Below, piece after piece: positions 1-8,508 of a stretch of 64,000 bases of DNA; within the stretch, counting starts at the first letter, position 1; each line of letters begins with the position of its first letter. Source of the stretch: JADJXV01 sp046328995 (lineage in GTDB: Bacteria > Bacteroidota > Ignavibacteria > Kapaibacteriales > UBA961). Location of the stretch: positions 186,001 through 250,000 of the forward strand of contig JAXLVN010000004.1 of the NCBI GenBank assembly GCA_046328995.1, given 5' to 3'. The notes under the pieces were generated by a model. It had not been told where the DNA came from. It did no database searches and worked only from the letters and a program-made list of their open reading frames with translations. The position numbers and the translations under genes are program-made.

Positions 1-52
1 ATTTTTGTAGAAAAATTAACAACCGTTTTCTTATTACTGCTGAAAGTATATC

Positions 53-1474
53 ATGGCTACAACTCTCGACGCACTTCTCTCTCTCTCCAAACGCAGAGGT
101 TTTGTATTTCAATCATCCGAAATTTACGGCGGCCTCAACGGCTGCTGGGATTACGGTCCGCTCGGCGTGGAATTACTCCGCAATGTCAAAGAAGCATGGT
201 GGAAAGCAATGACCTATCGTGATGATATTGAAGGAATTGATGCCGCCATTCTCATGCACCCGCGCACGTGGGAGGCGAGCGGTCACCTGTCGCAATTCTC
301 CGACCCGATGATCGATAATAAGACGAGCAAGGCACGCTACCGGGCCGATAATCTCATCGAAGAATATATCGATAAGCTGCGCAAAAAAGGCAAAACCGAT
401 CAGGCAAATGCCGTCGAAGCGCGCCTCGCAGCCGCTGCCGGACCCCAGGATTATTACCAAATTATTGTTGATGAAGAAATTACCGACCCCGTCTCCGGTA
501 CGAAAGAATGGACCGAGGTGCGGTATTTTAACCTCATGTTCAAGACCTTTATCGGTCCGGTCGAGGACGTGAGCAATGTGGTCTATCTCCGCCCGGAAAC
601 CGCGCAAGGGATATTCGTGAATTTCAAAAATGTGATGGAATCCTCCCGCCAAAAGCCGCCCTTCGGTATCGCGCAGATTGGTAAGTCGTTTAGAAATGAA
701 ATTAATACGAAGAATTTCCTCTTCCGCACACGGGAATTCGAACAAATGGAAATGCAGTATTTTGTGGCGCCGGGCACCGAAAGCGAACACTTCGAATACT
801 GGCGTCAGCAGCGCTGGAATTGGTTCTTGCAGTATGGTATGAAGCCCGAATCCCTGCGCATGAAACCCCATGATAAATTAGCTCATTACGCAGCAGCGGC
901 CGTTGATATCGAATATTTATTCCCGTTTGGTTGGGGCGAGATCGAAGGTATCCACTCACGCACTGATTATGACCTCAAGCAGCATCAGGAATTCTCGGGT
1001 AAAAAATTGGAATATGTCAATACTGCCAATGGCGAACGTTTTGTGCCGTACGTGGTCGAAACAGCGGTCGGCGCCTCACGTTCGTTCATGGCGTTTTTGT
1101 GTAATGCTTATGATGAGGAAGAAGTGACCGGCGATGACGGCAAAACCGAAAAGCGCGTTGTACTACGTTTCCACCCGAAACTTGCCCCCGTCAAAGCAGC
1201 CGTATTTCCACTCACGAATAAAGACGGTTTGCCGGATATAGCGCAGGCATTGTATCAAAACCTGCTTAGTAGTTTTCGAGTGCAGTATGACACAAGTGGT
1301 GCAATTGGAAGACGTTACCGTCGTCAAGATGAAATTGGAACGCCATTCTGTATCACAATAGATCACGACTCTCTTACCGACAACGCAGCCACGATTCGTG
1401 ACCGCGACACGATGCAACAGGAGCGGATACCGATCGATAGAGTGAAGGCGTATTTGCTGGAGAAGTTGGGGTAA
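53..1474 (+). CDS. glyS: glycyl-tRNA synthetase, dimeric (eukaryote-like) type
   Basis: Class II synthetase that charges tRNA-Gly with glycine in the cytoplasm. At 473 aa it has the length of the single-chain alpha2 form, not the separate alpha and beta subunits of the other bacterial type. Seen: an N-terminal block with YGGLNGCWDYGPLG, motif 2 with SFRNEI near residues 212-217, a motif-3 segment ETAVGASRSF near 335-344, and a C-terminal anticodon-binding domain with GRRYRRQDEIGTPFC near 419-433. The ATG at 53 gives the expected N terminus. The window opens with ATTTTTG, possibly the tail of a TAnnTTTG promoter box cut by the edge. The last 54 codons (1313-1474) are repeated almost exactly at 2151-2312 beyond a toxin-antitoxin pair, so the present 3' end may have been rebuilt by an insertion. 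Confidence 0.95.
   Translation: MATTLDALLSLSKRRGFVFQSSEIYGGLNGCWDYGPLGVELLRNVKEAWWKAMTYRDDIEGIDAAILMHPRTWEASGHLSQFSDPMIDNKTSKARYRADNLIEEYIDKLRKKGKTDQANAVEARLAAAAGPQDYYQIIVDEEITDPVSGTKEWTEVRYFNLMFKTFIGPVEDVSNVVYLRPETAQGIFVNFKNVMESSRQKPPFGIAQIGKSFRNEINTKNFLFRTREFEQMEMQYFVAPGTESEHFEYWRQQRWNWFLQYGMKPESLRMKPHDKLAHYAAAAVDIEYLFPFGWGEIEGIHSRTDYDLKQHQEFSGKKLEYVNTANGERFVPYVVETAVGASRSFMAFLCNAYDEEEVTGDDGKTEKRVVLRFHPKLAPVKAAVFPLTNKDGLPDIAQALYQNLLSSFRVQYDTSGAIGRRYRRQDEIGTPFCITIDHDSLTDNAATIRDRDTMQQERIPIDRVKAYLLEKLG
1313..1474 (+). repeat. 162-bp direct repeat, copy 1 (3' end of glyS)
   Basis: The 3' end of glyS, including the stop codon. It matches 2151-2312 with an offset of 838 bp and six mismatches, at 1324, 1357, 1360, 1363, 1364 and 1375. 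The final 99 bp are identical. Five of the six differences are silent in the glyS frame; the one at 1364 changes His to Asn. The toxin-antitoxin pair lies between the copies. Confidence 0.9.
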
Positions 1475-1496
1475 TAACTCATTCCTGTAAAACAAT

Positions 1497-1904
1497 ATGG
1501 ATGTCGTAATTGATACTAATGTAATTATTACTGCCATGCGTTCTCGTTATGGGGCATCAAATAGATTACTTCAGGAATTAGCTACAGGCAAAACTACAGT
1601 TCATATTTCTGTTCCTCTTTTTCTAGAGTATGCAGAAGTTCTACTTCGTTTTGCTGATATTGGGGTAACTGAATACACTACTATTTTATCTTTTATTGAT
1701 ACAATTGCAATTCATCATAATATCTTCTTTCTCTTTCGAAAATTCCTTTCAGACAACGACGATGATATGATTTTAGAACTAGCAATTAAAGCAAACGCAC
1801 AGTACATCATTACGTATAATATCAAAGATTTTAAAAATGCTGTGCAATTCGGAATTATACCCATAACCCCAAAAGATTATTTACAGTTAATAGGAGTACT
1901 ATAA
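1497..1904 (+). CDS. PIN-domain toxin of a type II toxin-antitoxin pair
   Basis: A 135-aa protein of the COG1569-like PIN family, whose members are thought to be Mg-dependent ribonucleases acting on RNA in the cytoplasm. Seen: the N-terminal DTN motif (Asp6), Glu44 in the LFLEY segment, an acidic run DNDDD at 86-90 and Asp111 in the IKDF segment, which together supply the acidic residues of a PIN active site. The start lies 22 bp after the glyS stop. The stop overlaps the next gene's ATG by one base (TAATG), so the pair is likely translated together. Base use is clearly richer in A and T than glyS, which suggests transfer. The toxin-first order is less common than antitoxin-first. The cellular target cannot be read from sequence. 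Confidence 0.8.
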   Translation: MDVVIDTNVIITAMRSRYGASNRLLQELATGKTTVHISVPLFLEYAEVLLRFADIGVTEYTTILSFIDTIAIHHNIFFLFRKFLSDNDDDMILELAIKANAQYIITYNIKDFKNAVQFGIIPITPKDYLQLIGVL

Positions 1905-2128
1905 TGACAGTAACAATGAACATACCGGAAACTGTATATACCGCACTTTTGCGTCTATCTGGAGTTTCTAATCGTGAACAGATGGAAGTGATTTTAGCAG
2001 CAGATTTGGCAGAAACTATTGCTCGGTTAGAGCAAGTCAAGCTGAATAAGAATGTCACTGCGCAAGACTTCCTCAAAGCTCTGCAAAGTGCGCCGGATGT
2101 AGAACCGGAAGAATTTGACAGACTATGA
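1904..2128 (+). CDS. probable antitoxin partner of the PIN toxin
   Basis: A 74-aa acidic protein whose start overlaps the toxin stop by one base. It begins MTVTMNIPETVYTALLRLSG, a short strand followed by a helix as seen in ribbon-helix-helix or similar N-terminal dimerisation domains. A long helical stretch follows, then an acidic tail (PDVEPEEFDRL) of the kind that wraps a toxin. Known of such pairs: the small partner neutralises the RNase and usually represses the operon. I recognise the arrangement rather than a named family, so the antitoxin role is inferred from size, coupling and position. Confidence 0.7.
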   Translation: MTVTMNIPETVYTALLRLSGVSNREQMEVILAADLAETIARLEQVKLNKNVTAQDFLKALQSAPDVEPEEFDRL

Positions 2129-2150
2129 AGTAAGTGATTTAAATGAAAAA

Positions 2151-2312
2151 CGTTACCGTCGCCAAGATGAAATTGGAACGCCATTCTGTATCACCATTGA
2201 CAACGACTCTCTCACCGACAACGCAGCCACGATTCGTGACCGCGACACGATGCAACAGGAGCGGATACCGATCGATAGAGTGAAGGCGTATTTGCTGGAG
2301 AAGTTGGGGTAA
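2151..2312 (+). pseudogene. displaced 3' fragment of glyS (direct repeat, copy 2)
   Basis: It encodes the last 53 residues and stop codon of glycyl-tRNA synthetase without the rest of the gene. An open frame runs into it from an ATG at 2115, giving a 65-aa product of no expected activity that overlaps the antitoxin end. Seen: 156 of 162 bases match 1313-1474. The differences are almost all silent, so both versions probably evolved as functional gene ends before being brought together. Inference: this is the original chromosomal end pushed aside by incoming DNA that carried its own replacement end, or a tandem duplication that trapped the toxin-antitoxin genes. Confidence 0.85.
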
Positions 2313-2384
2313 GAGAAACAATGGGCAAGTAGCAGCAATAACTAACATAAGTGCTTGTATTTCTAATTAAGTAGGTGTAGAATA

Positions 2385-5300
2385 ATGTATCGTTGTGTTG
2401 TTACTGCATGGTGGATCATTATCGTCTTCGTGATGTCGTCTCTTGCGCTGAGCGGGCAGGTGAACTGGAAAGAAATACATTCGCCGAATTCAGCGGGGAA
2501 GACGCTGGTGGCTACGCGGAATGGGACGTTGCTTGTCTTTGATGAACGTTCTTTCTACCGAAGTGAGGATCGTGGTATGCTGTGGCGGGAGAATTCGGCG
2601 GGTTTTCCCGAACGGAATGGATCGCCGGTCGCCACGATCGTCGAGGACTCGAGCGGAACACTCTGGGCGGTGCTCACGGCGCCGGACAGTAATGTGCTGT
2701 TCCGCTCGACTTCTTCCGGCGCTTCATGGACGGCTACGACTTTTACTGTCGGCGGCTTACGGGGGAAAATGTCGGCACTTTTCTGCGGCGCATCGGGCAA
2801 ACTGTTCGGTACATTTTCCTATTCGATGAATGGACGTGACACGACCCGCGTCGTCGTTGGCACGCCGGAATCGCTCAATTTCTCGCTTCTTGACGCACCG
2901 CAGAGTATTCACCTGATGATGAGTCGGGGAGTACTTTTGGGGCGGACCACTGAAAAAAAACCTTCGTTTACTGACCAATATCCCTTGTGGGAATTCAACC
3001 CGCAGACAAGCCAATGGGCGAAAATTTTCACTCCTTCCTTTGATGGCAATGGTCGCTATCCTTTGCCTGAATTTGTGGCTTTACTACCGACAGGTGAACG
3101 TTTTATCGTCGCCTCACAAGGTTCGTCGGTGAGCCAAAACATCTACTCCTCAGCAGACAACGGCAGCACATGGACTCTCCTTGACCGTATTCCGAGATCG
3201 GCGCATGCGATTATTCCCATGAGCGACACGAGTATTGCGATCGTTGTTGATTTTCATTCAGATAATTCCATCGACACTCAACTTGTAAAGCGTGATGGAA
3301 AATGGGTACTAGCGCCGCTGACGCGTCTGCGTAACCGAGGCGTAATAGCAGGCGGCTGCATCGATGGAAGTGGTACAATCTATGTCGTTTCGAATGATGG
3401 CGAGAATGCTTCAAGCAGGGTGCTGCGCCTTCCGCCTGACCGCACGAGGTGGCAGATATGCGGACTGTCAACCCGTGATGCGCTCGCCGAAGTCTTTACG
3501 GATACTCGAAATAGAATTTTTATGCGATACCGCAACGGTATGATCTACCGCAGTGATGATGAAGGTGTGTCGTGGCGTACATTGGATGAGAATTTACCGC
3601 AGCGACCGGAAGAGATTGGTACGGCAAGCCGGTTGATTGTGGCTGATGATGATGTACTCTATGTACTCGCCGATACCACCATTCTCACGAGCACGGATGC
3701 GGGAAGTACATGGAAAATAATAGATGTCAATGGCACGCACGCGGTGAAATTACATCATGACCGCACACGTGTATTTGTCATTGGCGAGAGTATTGTTGAA
3801 TTGTCGGGCGGGAAGGTCACGCAGCGGATTCAACATCCGTACAGCGATGACCCGGAAGCAGTTACCTCCGTTACAAAGCTTAACAACGGAGTATATGTCC
3901 TCCACAATGAAGCGTTGAATTCCTATTTACTTTCTGCTACGGCTGGGCAGTCGTGGACGGAAGCACTTATACCTGCAATTACCCCACAGGATGCACGGAT
4001 TTCTCAACCGCTGGAGATGCAGGATGGAACATTGTACGCGGGGATTATTTCCAATTTTCCGCTGAATATGAAGACGCTCTTGCAATCCACCGATAGCGGC
4101 GTGACCTGGACTGCACGGGAATTCACCCGTATTTTCCGCACAAGTACACATTCATTGATGACCAATCGCGCCGGTATTCCGTATTTTATTGATGATGTCG
4201 ATGGTGTCGTACGCTGCACGCCGTATTTTGACGGAACGACGACCTATCCGTTTAAGAATACTATACTTCGGGGAATGTGTTTTAATGGAGCCAACGAACT
4301 CTATACGTATGATTATGCAGTACTCTACAAAGCAGTACCGATTCCCGGAAGTGATAATTGGGAACGCACCGGAGCATTCACTGTGGGCTCGAACGACAAA
4401 AAAATCATATCCATTACTTCGAAGTCCACGAATGAAGTATGGATCGGTTCGACGAAAGCAGGCGTATTACGCACTATCAATAACGGCGGCGCATGGAGTG
4501 GTCGCGATATGATGCAGACGACCTTGATTTTTAAGCTCATGGCAGACAGCCGGAATGATGTCTATAGTTGTACCAATTACGGTGTGTATCGTCAGGACGC
4601 AGGTGCAGGGTGGATAGAAAAAAACACCGGATTGCCGGTGCCGATTATCATCTATGATCTGCTCGAGGATCGTGCCGGGAATTTGTATGCAGCTACCTTT
4701 GGTGATGGAGTTTACCGTTCGACAAATCGCGGAGACGAATGGGTGAAATTCTCCGCAGGACTCCGCAATACCTTCACGCGCGGGCTCACACTCGATGCAG
4801 ACGGCACGCTCTACGCGGCGACCAATGGCGGAATATACAAGCTGGTAAACGGAGAATCGGAGTGGCAGGAAATTTCCGGTAATCTCGGTGCTCTAATCTC
4901 CGGCGGCGCGATCGAAGCAGTGCTGGGAAGCGTGTATTGCTACACCGATAAACGGTTACAACGCTTCGACTTCGATAGTCAAGCATGGTCTGCCGAGATG
5001 CCCGATACGACCATTAATGCCCTCTATACCGCACAGAACGGTTGGCTGATAGCATGTACCAATGACGGGCTTCGGAAAAAAACATCCAGTTCATCACCTT
5101 GGGAACATTTTGGTCTCGCCGGTAAAGATGTATGGTCGATCGGGGAAAATGCAACGTATTTCTTCGCCGGAGTCGGAGACGGCAATGTCTATCGCATCTC
5201 CAAAGGATTTACCTCCGTCGAAAGCGAGGAGTCGGATGAGATGGTGATATTCCCGAATCCTGCAGGCGATTTTGCTGCACTGCGTTCTACTGTACCAATC

Positions 5301-5456
5301 GACGAACTCATCGTCTATTCTTCACTGGGCATCGAACTTCTCCGTTCGACCCATCCTACGATACTCGATGTACGTCCTCTCCCGCCGGGGATGTATTATT
5401 GCAGTATTCGCACCGGAAGTCTGCGGCGTTTGTATCCTTTGAGTATCGTGCGGTAA
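2385..5456 (+). CDS. secreted Asp-box (BNR) repeat protein with type IX sorting domain
   Basis: A 1023-aa exported protein. The N terminus has an uncleaved-looking hydrophobic stretch (residues about 7-24) ending at ALSGQ, consistent with a signal peptide. The body is built of propeller blades carrying Asp-box motifs of the S-x-D-x-G-x-S/T-W type: examples are SADNGSTW, SDDEGVSW, STDAGSTW, STDSGVTW and STNRGDEW. Such blades occur in sialidases, Vps10-like domains and many cell-surface proteins of Bacteroidota. The last 75 or so residues begin MVIFPNPAGDF and end in an MYYCSIRTG / YPLSIVR pattern, the type A C-terminal domain that directs export through the type IX secretion system. Sialidase catalytic residues were not identified, so the ligand or substrate is unknown. 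It is followed by a strong terminator and appears monocistronic. Confidence 0.85.
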   Translation: MYRCVVTAWWIIIVFVMSSLALSGQVNWKEIHSPNSAGKTLVATRNGTLLVFDERSFYRSEDRGMLWRENSAGFPERNGSPVATIVEDSSGTLWAVLTAPDSNVLFRSTSSGASWTATTFTVGGLRGKMSALFCGASGKLFGTFSYSMNGRDTTRVVVGTPESLNFSLLDAPQSIHLMMSRGVLLGRTTEKKPSFTDQYPLWEFNPQTSQWAKIFTPSFDGNGRYPLPEFVALLPTGERFIVASQGSSVSQNIYSSADNGSTWTLLDRIPRSAHAIIPMSDTSIAIVVDFHSDNSIDTQLVKRDGKWVLAPLTRLRNRGVIAGGCIDGSGTIYVVSNDGENASSRVLRLPPDRTRWQICGLSTRDALAEVFTDTRNRIFMRYRNGMIYRSDDEGVSWRTLDENLPQRPEEIGTASRLIVADDDVLYVLADTTILTSTDAGSTWKIIDVNGTHAVKLHHDRTRVFVIGESIVELSGGKVTQRIQHPYSDDPEAVTSVTKLNNGVYVLHNEALNSYLLSATAGQSWTEALIPAITPQDARISQPLEMQDGTLYAGIISNFPLNMKTLLQSTDSGVTWTAREFTRIFRTSTHSLMTNRAGIPYFIDDVDGVVRCTPYFDGTTTYPFKNTILRGMCFNGANELYTYDYAVLYKAVPIPGSDNWERTGAFTVGSNDKKIISITSKSTNEVWIGSTKAGVLRTINNGGAWSGRDMMQTTLIFKLMADSRNDVYSCTNYGVYRQDAGAGWIEKNTGLPVPIIIYDLLEDRAGNLYAATFGDGVYRSTNRGDEWVKFSAGLRNTFTRGLTLDADGTLYAATNGGIYKLVNGESEWQEISGNLGALISGGAIEAVLGSVYCYTDKRLQRFDFDSQAWSAEMPDTTINALYTAQNGWLIACTNDGLRKKTSSSSPWEHFGLAGKDVWSIGENATYFFAGVGDGNVYRISKGFTSVESEESDEMVIFPNPAGDFAALRSTVPIDELIVYSSLGIELLRSTHPTILDVRPLPPGMYYCSIRTGSLRRLYPLSIVR

Positions 5457-5554
5457 TGGATGCGTTGAAATAGTGGAATATTTAAGGCATTACAATCGCC
5501 GGAAACACTGAATACTGTTGCGTACATAAGGGGCCGAACTGCGAGCAAGCAAGT

Positions 5555-5588
5555 GTGGCTCATCGGCTCAACGATGAGTCACTTTTTT
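5555..5588 (+). terminator. intrinsic terminator after the Asp-box protein
   Basis: An 11-bp stem (5555-5565 with 5572-5582, one G-T pair) closes a 6-nt loop GCTCAA and is followed by six T residues. It lies about 100 bp past the stop codon at 5456 and upstream of the pepA promoter box. Confidence 0.85.
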
Positions 5589-5642
5589 GTTAAAAACCAT
5601 CTACGAATCACGCTCTCATTTTTTTACCTCCCCAAAACGCCG

Positions 5643-5650
5643 TAGTTTTG
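5643..5650 (+). promoter_or_regulatory. candidate minus-7 promoter box for pepA
   Basis: TAGTTTTG fits the Bacteroidota housekeeping consensus TAnnTTTG and lies 56 bp before the pepA ATG, directly after the preceding terminator. No clear TTTG minus-33 element is seen at the usual spacing. Confidence 0.5.
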
Positions 5651-5705
5651 CACATTATTATTTCGTAATTACGATATTTTTAAGGCATTATTTAAAGGAA
5701 TATTG

Positions 5706-7190
5706 ATGAAAATCCAGACTAGCCATACGAAGCTCTCCGCGCTCAAAGCGGACGTAGCGGTCGTATTTTTTTATGAAGATGAAGAAGCATTCACCACCCA
5801 AAAGCAAGCAATTGTGGCAGAGTTTCCATCGGCAGATGCAGTACTCTCAAGCGGTGATTTCAAAGGCAAACGCAAGAGCGGTACATTTGTCTACACCGGC
5901 AGTAAGGCATTGCCAAGATTGTTACTTGTAGGCGTTGGTAAGCATGCCGATCTTACGCTTGAGCAGCTCCGCCGTGCTGCTGCGTTCTCGGCTAAAAATG
6001 CTGCATCGGTCAAGGCAGAATCGATTGCTCTCCCGATTGTGACCATCAACGAAACATCCACCTCGGATGTCGCGCAAGCAACGATCGAAGGCGCTTTCCT
6101 CAGTCAGTATAAATTCGATAAATACTTCACGGAAAATAAACCCGAGAAAAAACGTATCGAGAAAATCACCCTTTACACCGAAGACAAAACGCTCATCGCC
6201 GGCGCAAAAGCAGGCGCTGAATTCGCACATATTTTGTGCGAAGGTGTGAATCTGACCCGTGATTTGGCCAATGCACCAAACAATGAAATTTATCCTGAAA
6301 CGCTCGCCAAAAGAGCCGAAGAAGCCGGCAAAGAAGCCGGTTTTGATGTGACTGTTCTCAACAAAAAGAAAATCGAATCCCTGAAAATGGGCGGTTTACT
6401 TGCGGTGAATCAAGGCAGCGTTCGCCCACCGGTCTTTATCGTCATGGAATATCATGGCGGCAAAAAACACGACAAACCCGTCGTCTTGGTCGGCAAAGGA
6501 ATTACCTTCGATACCGGTGGAATTTCCATCAAGCCGGGTGCCGGAATGGACCAAATGAAAATGGATATGCACGGTTCGGCTTCGGTCATCGGTGCAATGT
6601 ATGCCATTGCAAAAGCTAAACTTCCGATGAATGTCGTTGGTCTCGTGCCATCAACGGAAAACGTTATTGGCGGAAATGCCTACCTGCCGGGCGATGTGAT
6701 CACGTTCATGAACGGCAAAACCGCTGAAATCGACAATACCGACGCTGAAGGTCGCCTCATCCTCGCAGATGCACTCACGTATGCCGACAAGTACAAGCCA
6801 CAAGCGGTGGTCGATCTTGCAACTCTTACAGGCGCATGTGTCGTCGCGCTCGGCAATGTCACAACCGGTATGATGGGCACCGACGACTCGCTCAAAGCAC
6901 GCCTGAAAGCGGCTTCGATCCGTACGAGCGAGTATGTCTGCGAACTCCCCTTATACGAGGAATATGAAGAACTTATCAAAAGCGATATTGCCGATGTGAA
7001 AAACTCCGGCGGTCGCGGCGCCGGCGCAATTACGGCTGCATTGTTCCTCAAAAAATTCATCGGTGATTACCCATGGGCTCACCTTGATATCGCGGGAACA
7101 GGCATGTCATCGAAAGAAACAGATTACAATCCTAAAGGCGGCACAGGCGTAGCAGTACGCTTGCTCGTCGATATGATTCGTAACTGGTAA
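5706..7190 (+). CDS. pepA: leucyl aminopeptidase, M17 family
   Basis: Cytosolic zinc/manganese-type exopeptidase that removes N-terminal residues in peptide turnover. Seen: 494 aa, an N-terminal macro-like domain to about residue 170, then the catalytic domain. That domain has the metal-ligand segments GKGITFDTGGISIKPG and MKMDMHGSA, and the family signature NTDAEGRLILADAL. The ATG at 5706 sits 5 nt after AAAGGAA, a usable ribosome site; the TTG three bases upstream (5703) would only add one residue. It has its own candidate promoter and its own terminator, so it is probably transcribed alone. Length and all signature residues are normal. Confidence 0.95.
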   Translation: MKIQTSHTKLSALKADVAVVFFYEDEEAFTTQKQAIVAEFPSADAVLSSGDFKGKRKSGTFVYTGSKALPRLLLVGVGKHADLTLEQLRRAAAFSAKNAASVKAESIALPIVTINETSTSDVAQATIEGAFLSQYKFDKYFTENKPEKKRIEKITLYTEDKTLIAGAKAGAEFAHILCEGVNLTRDLANAPNNEIYPETLAKRAEEAGKEAGFDVTVLNKKKIESLKMGGLLAVNQGSVRPPVFIVMEYHGGKKHDKPVVLVGKGITFDTGGISIKPGAGMDQMKMDMHGSASVIGAMYAIAKAKLPMNVVGLVPSTENVIGGNAYLPGDVITFMNGKTAEIDNTDAEGRLILADALTYADKYKPQAVVDLATLTGACVVALGNVTTGMMGTDDSLKARLKAASIRTSEYVCELPLYEEYEELIKSDIADVKNSGGRGAGAITAALFLKKFIGDYPWAHLDIAGTGMSSKETDYNPKGGTGVAVRLLVDMIRNW

Positions 7191-7211
7191 TTTCTTTCGG
7201 TTGTTTAGATG

Positions 7212-7253
7212 AAGCGCATGGCGATTGTGAACAATTGTCATGCGCTTTTTTTT
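7212..7253 (+). terminator. intrinsic terminator after pepA
   Basis: AAGCGCATG (7212-7220) pairs with CATGCGCTT (7239-7247) around a smaller inner ATTGT/ACAAT stem, followed by a run of T to 7253. It starts 22 bp after the pepA stop. Confidence 0.85.
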
Positions 7254-7275
7254 GTAGCTTGTTCTTAAAAATAAC

Positions 7276-7341
7276 CGTAGGGGCGAATTGCATTCGCCCT
7301 TGGTCATAGCACGACGTGGGCGAATGCAATTCGCCCCTACG
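7276..7341. repeat. REP-like element with two perfect 24-nt inverted arms
   Basis: Arms 7276-7299 and 7318-7341 are exact reverse complements, separated by 18 nt. The arms include GGGGCGAATTGCATTCGCCC, which is itself partly self-complementary. From memory, this kind of element is scattered between genes in many unrelated bacteria and is thought to be moved by REP-associated (RAYT) transposases. No such transposase is in the window. Confidence 0.8.
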
Positions 7342-7389
7342 AGGAATAAATGAATTCATTCAGAAACGTAATTATTCGAGATAATTCCC

Positions 7390-7965
7390 ATGCAACTCCC
7401 TACAATTCAACCTATTTTGCATACAGCCCGGCTTACGCTCCGGCCATTTGATTCTCACGATATTCCTGCCGTGACCGCGCTCTGCGGCGAACGTGATATT
7501 GCCTCCAATACCCTCCACATTCCGCATCCTTATACGCTTGATGATGCACGGATTTGGATCGGTTCCCATCCTGACAGCTATGCGGCGGGGAAGTCTGCGG
7601 TGTTTGCAATTACCAAGCGAGACGACCACACACTCGTCGGCGGTATCGGGCTGACGATTGACCCGCAGTACAACCGCGCCGAACTCGGCTACTGGATCGG
7701 CAAACCGTTCTGGGGAAATGGGTTCTGTTCGGAAGCAGCCCCGGAAATCCTCCGTTTTGGCTTCGACATCTGCAAGCTCAATCGAATCTTCGCCACGCAC
7801 ATGATGCGCAATCCGGCCAGCGGCCGTATCATGGAAAAAGCAGGCATGCAACGCGAAGGAATTCTCCGTCAGCATGTGATGAAATGGGGAGTGTATGAGG
7901 ATATTGCGATGTATGGGATGGTGGGGGGAGCGAATGAAGCAGATAGACCTAGCCCACGGTTTTAA
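7390..7965 (+). CDS. GNAT family N-acetyltransferase (RimJ/RimL type)
   Basis: A 191-aa acetyltransferase that would transfer acetyl from acetyl-CoA to an amine, commonly a protein N terminus or small molecule. Seen: the opening LHTARLTLRPFDSHDIPAV typical of the RimJ/RimL branch, the acetyl-CoA-binding segment GYWIGKPFWGNGFCSEA near residues 99-115, and the C-terminal NPASGRIMEKAGMQREG segment that forms the last strand and helix of the fold. The substrate cannot be assigned. The last 13 bases lie inside a 20-bp palindrome (7953-7972), so the final residues (RPSPRF) come from the repeat and may be a recent change of the C terminus. Confidence 0.85.
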   Translation: MQLPTIQPILHTARLTLRPFDSHDIPAVTALCGERDIASNTLHIPHPYTLDDARIWIGSHPDSYAAGKSAVFAITKRDDHTLVGGIGLTIDPQYNRAELGYWIGKPFWGNGFCSEAAPEILRFGFDICKLNRIFATHMMRNPASGRIMEKAGMQREGILRQHVMKWGVYEDIAMYGMVGGANEADRPSPRF

Positions 7966-7972
7966 CCGTGGG
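7953..7972. repeat. 20-bp palindrome overlapping the end of the acetyltransferase gene
   Basis: CCCACGGTTTTAACCGTGGG, with 8-bp arms and a 4-nt centre. It resembles the palindrome at 31779-31798 in arm start, length and AT centre, so the two may belong to one REP-like family. Confidence 0.6.
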
Positions 7973-8036
7973 AGCATGAGGCGATGTGGTTATTTATTTG
8001 GTATGAGCTATTTTAAACATACAACAAACAAACACT

Positions 8037-8483
8037 ATGAATACAAATGAATATATAGAATTTACTATTTCTCAAAAAAAAAATTTTGAGGAATTAGAAA
8101 GAATATTCTACCAAATAAAAAACACCCATAATAATAGTGAAGATTATGAAATAGAAAGCTTTAAAGCTCTTATCCCAGAATACGTGTTTAATTTCTTCTC
8201 AAAAGAAAATAATCCTCAAGGGTGGAGTCTAGAAAATATTATACGTTTCTTAATTGAAGATTTAGACGTTACATATTTAGACATATCAGAAATACATAAT
8301 AACATTGGAAGACTAAACTTTGACCCAAATGGCTATCCTTATGGCGGTCCGGACTCATTAATTCAATTTTTAAAGGCATACGATATGACACCCTATGAAG
8401 TTTATGAAGGTCTTGATACATACGTGATTAGTTGGGTTTCAAATATTGAGTTTAAATTTGAGCTTAAAGTCCCTCAGATATGA
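8037..8483 (+). CDS. hypothetical protein, AT-rich
   Basis: A 148-aa acidic, soluble-looking protein I do not recognise. It has no signal peptide or membrane span, and the N-terminal third is a likely helix (EFTISQKKNFEELERIFYQIK). A Gly-rich turn NGYPYGGPDS lies near residues 98-107. Codon use is strongly AT-biased (AAA, AAT, ATA) compared with the flanking acetyltransferase and mazG, which points to recent transfer. It lies between a palindrome and a MITE-like element in an accessory patch. An ATG start follows an A-rich leader without a clear ribosome site. Confidence 0.6.
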   Translation: MNTNEYIEFTISQKKNFEELERIFYQIKNTHNNSEDYEIESFKALIPEYVFNFFSKENNPQGWSLENIIRFLIEDLDVTYLDISEIHNNIGRLNFDPNGYPYGGPDSLIQFLKAYDMTPYEVYEGLDTYVISWVSNIEFKFELKVPQI

Positions 8484-8508
8484 AATATAAAGTAGTTATT
8501 AAAACAAA

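Noticed and set aside
173..871. 232-aa open frame on the minus strand inside glyS
   Set aside because: Antisense shadow of a well-conserved synthetase; its sequence has no protein family features.
2115..2312. Independent 65-aa gene after the antitoxin
   Set aside because: All but 12 codons are the duplicated glyS end; treated as a fragment, not a functional gene.
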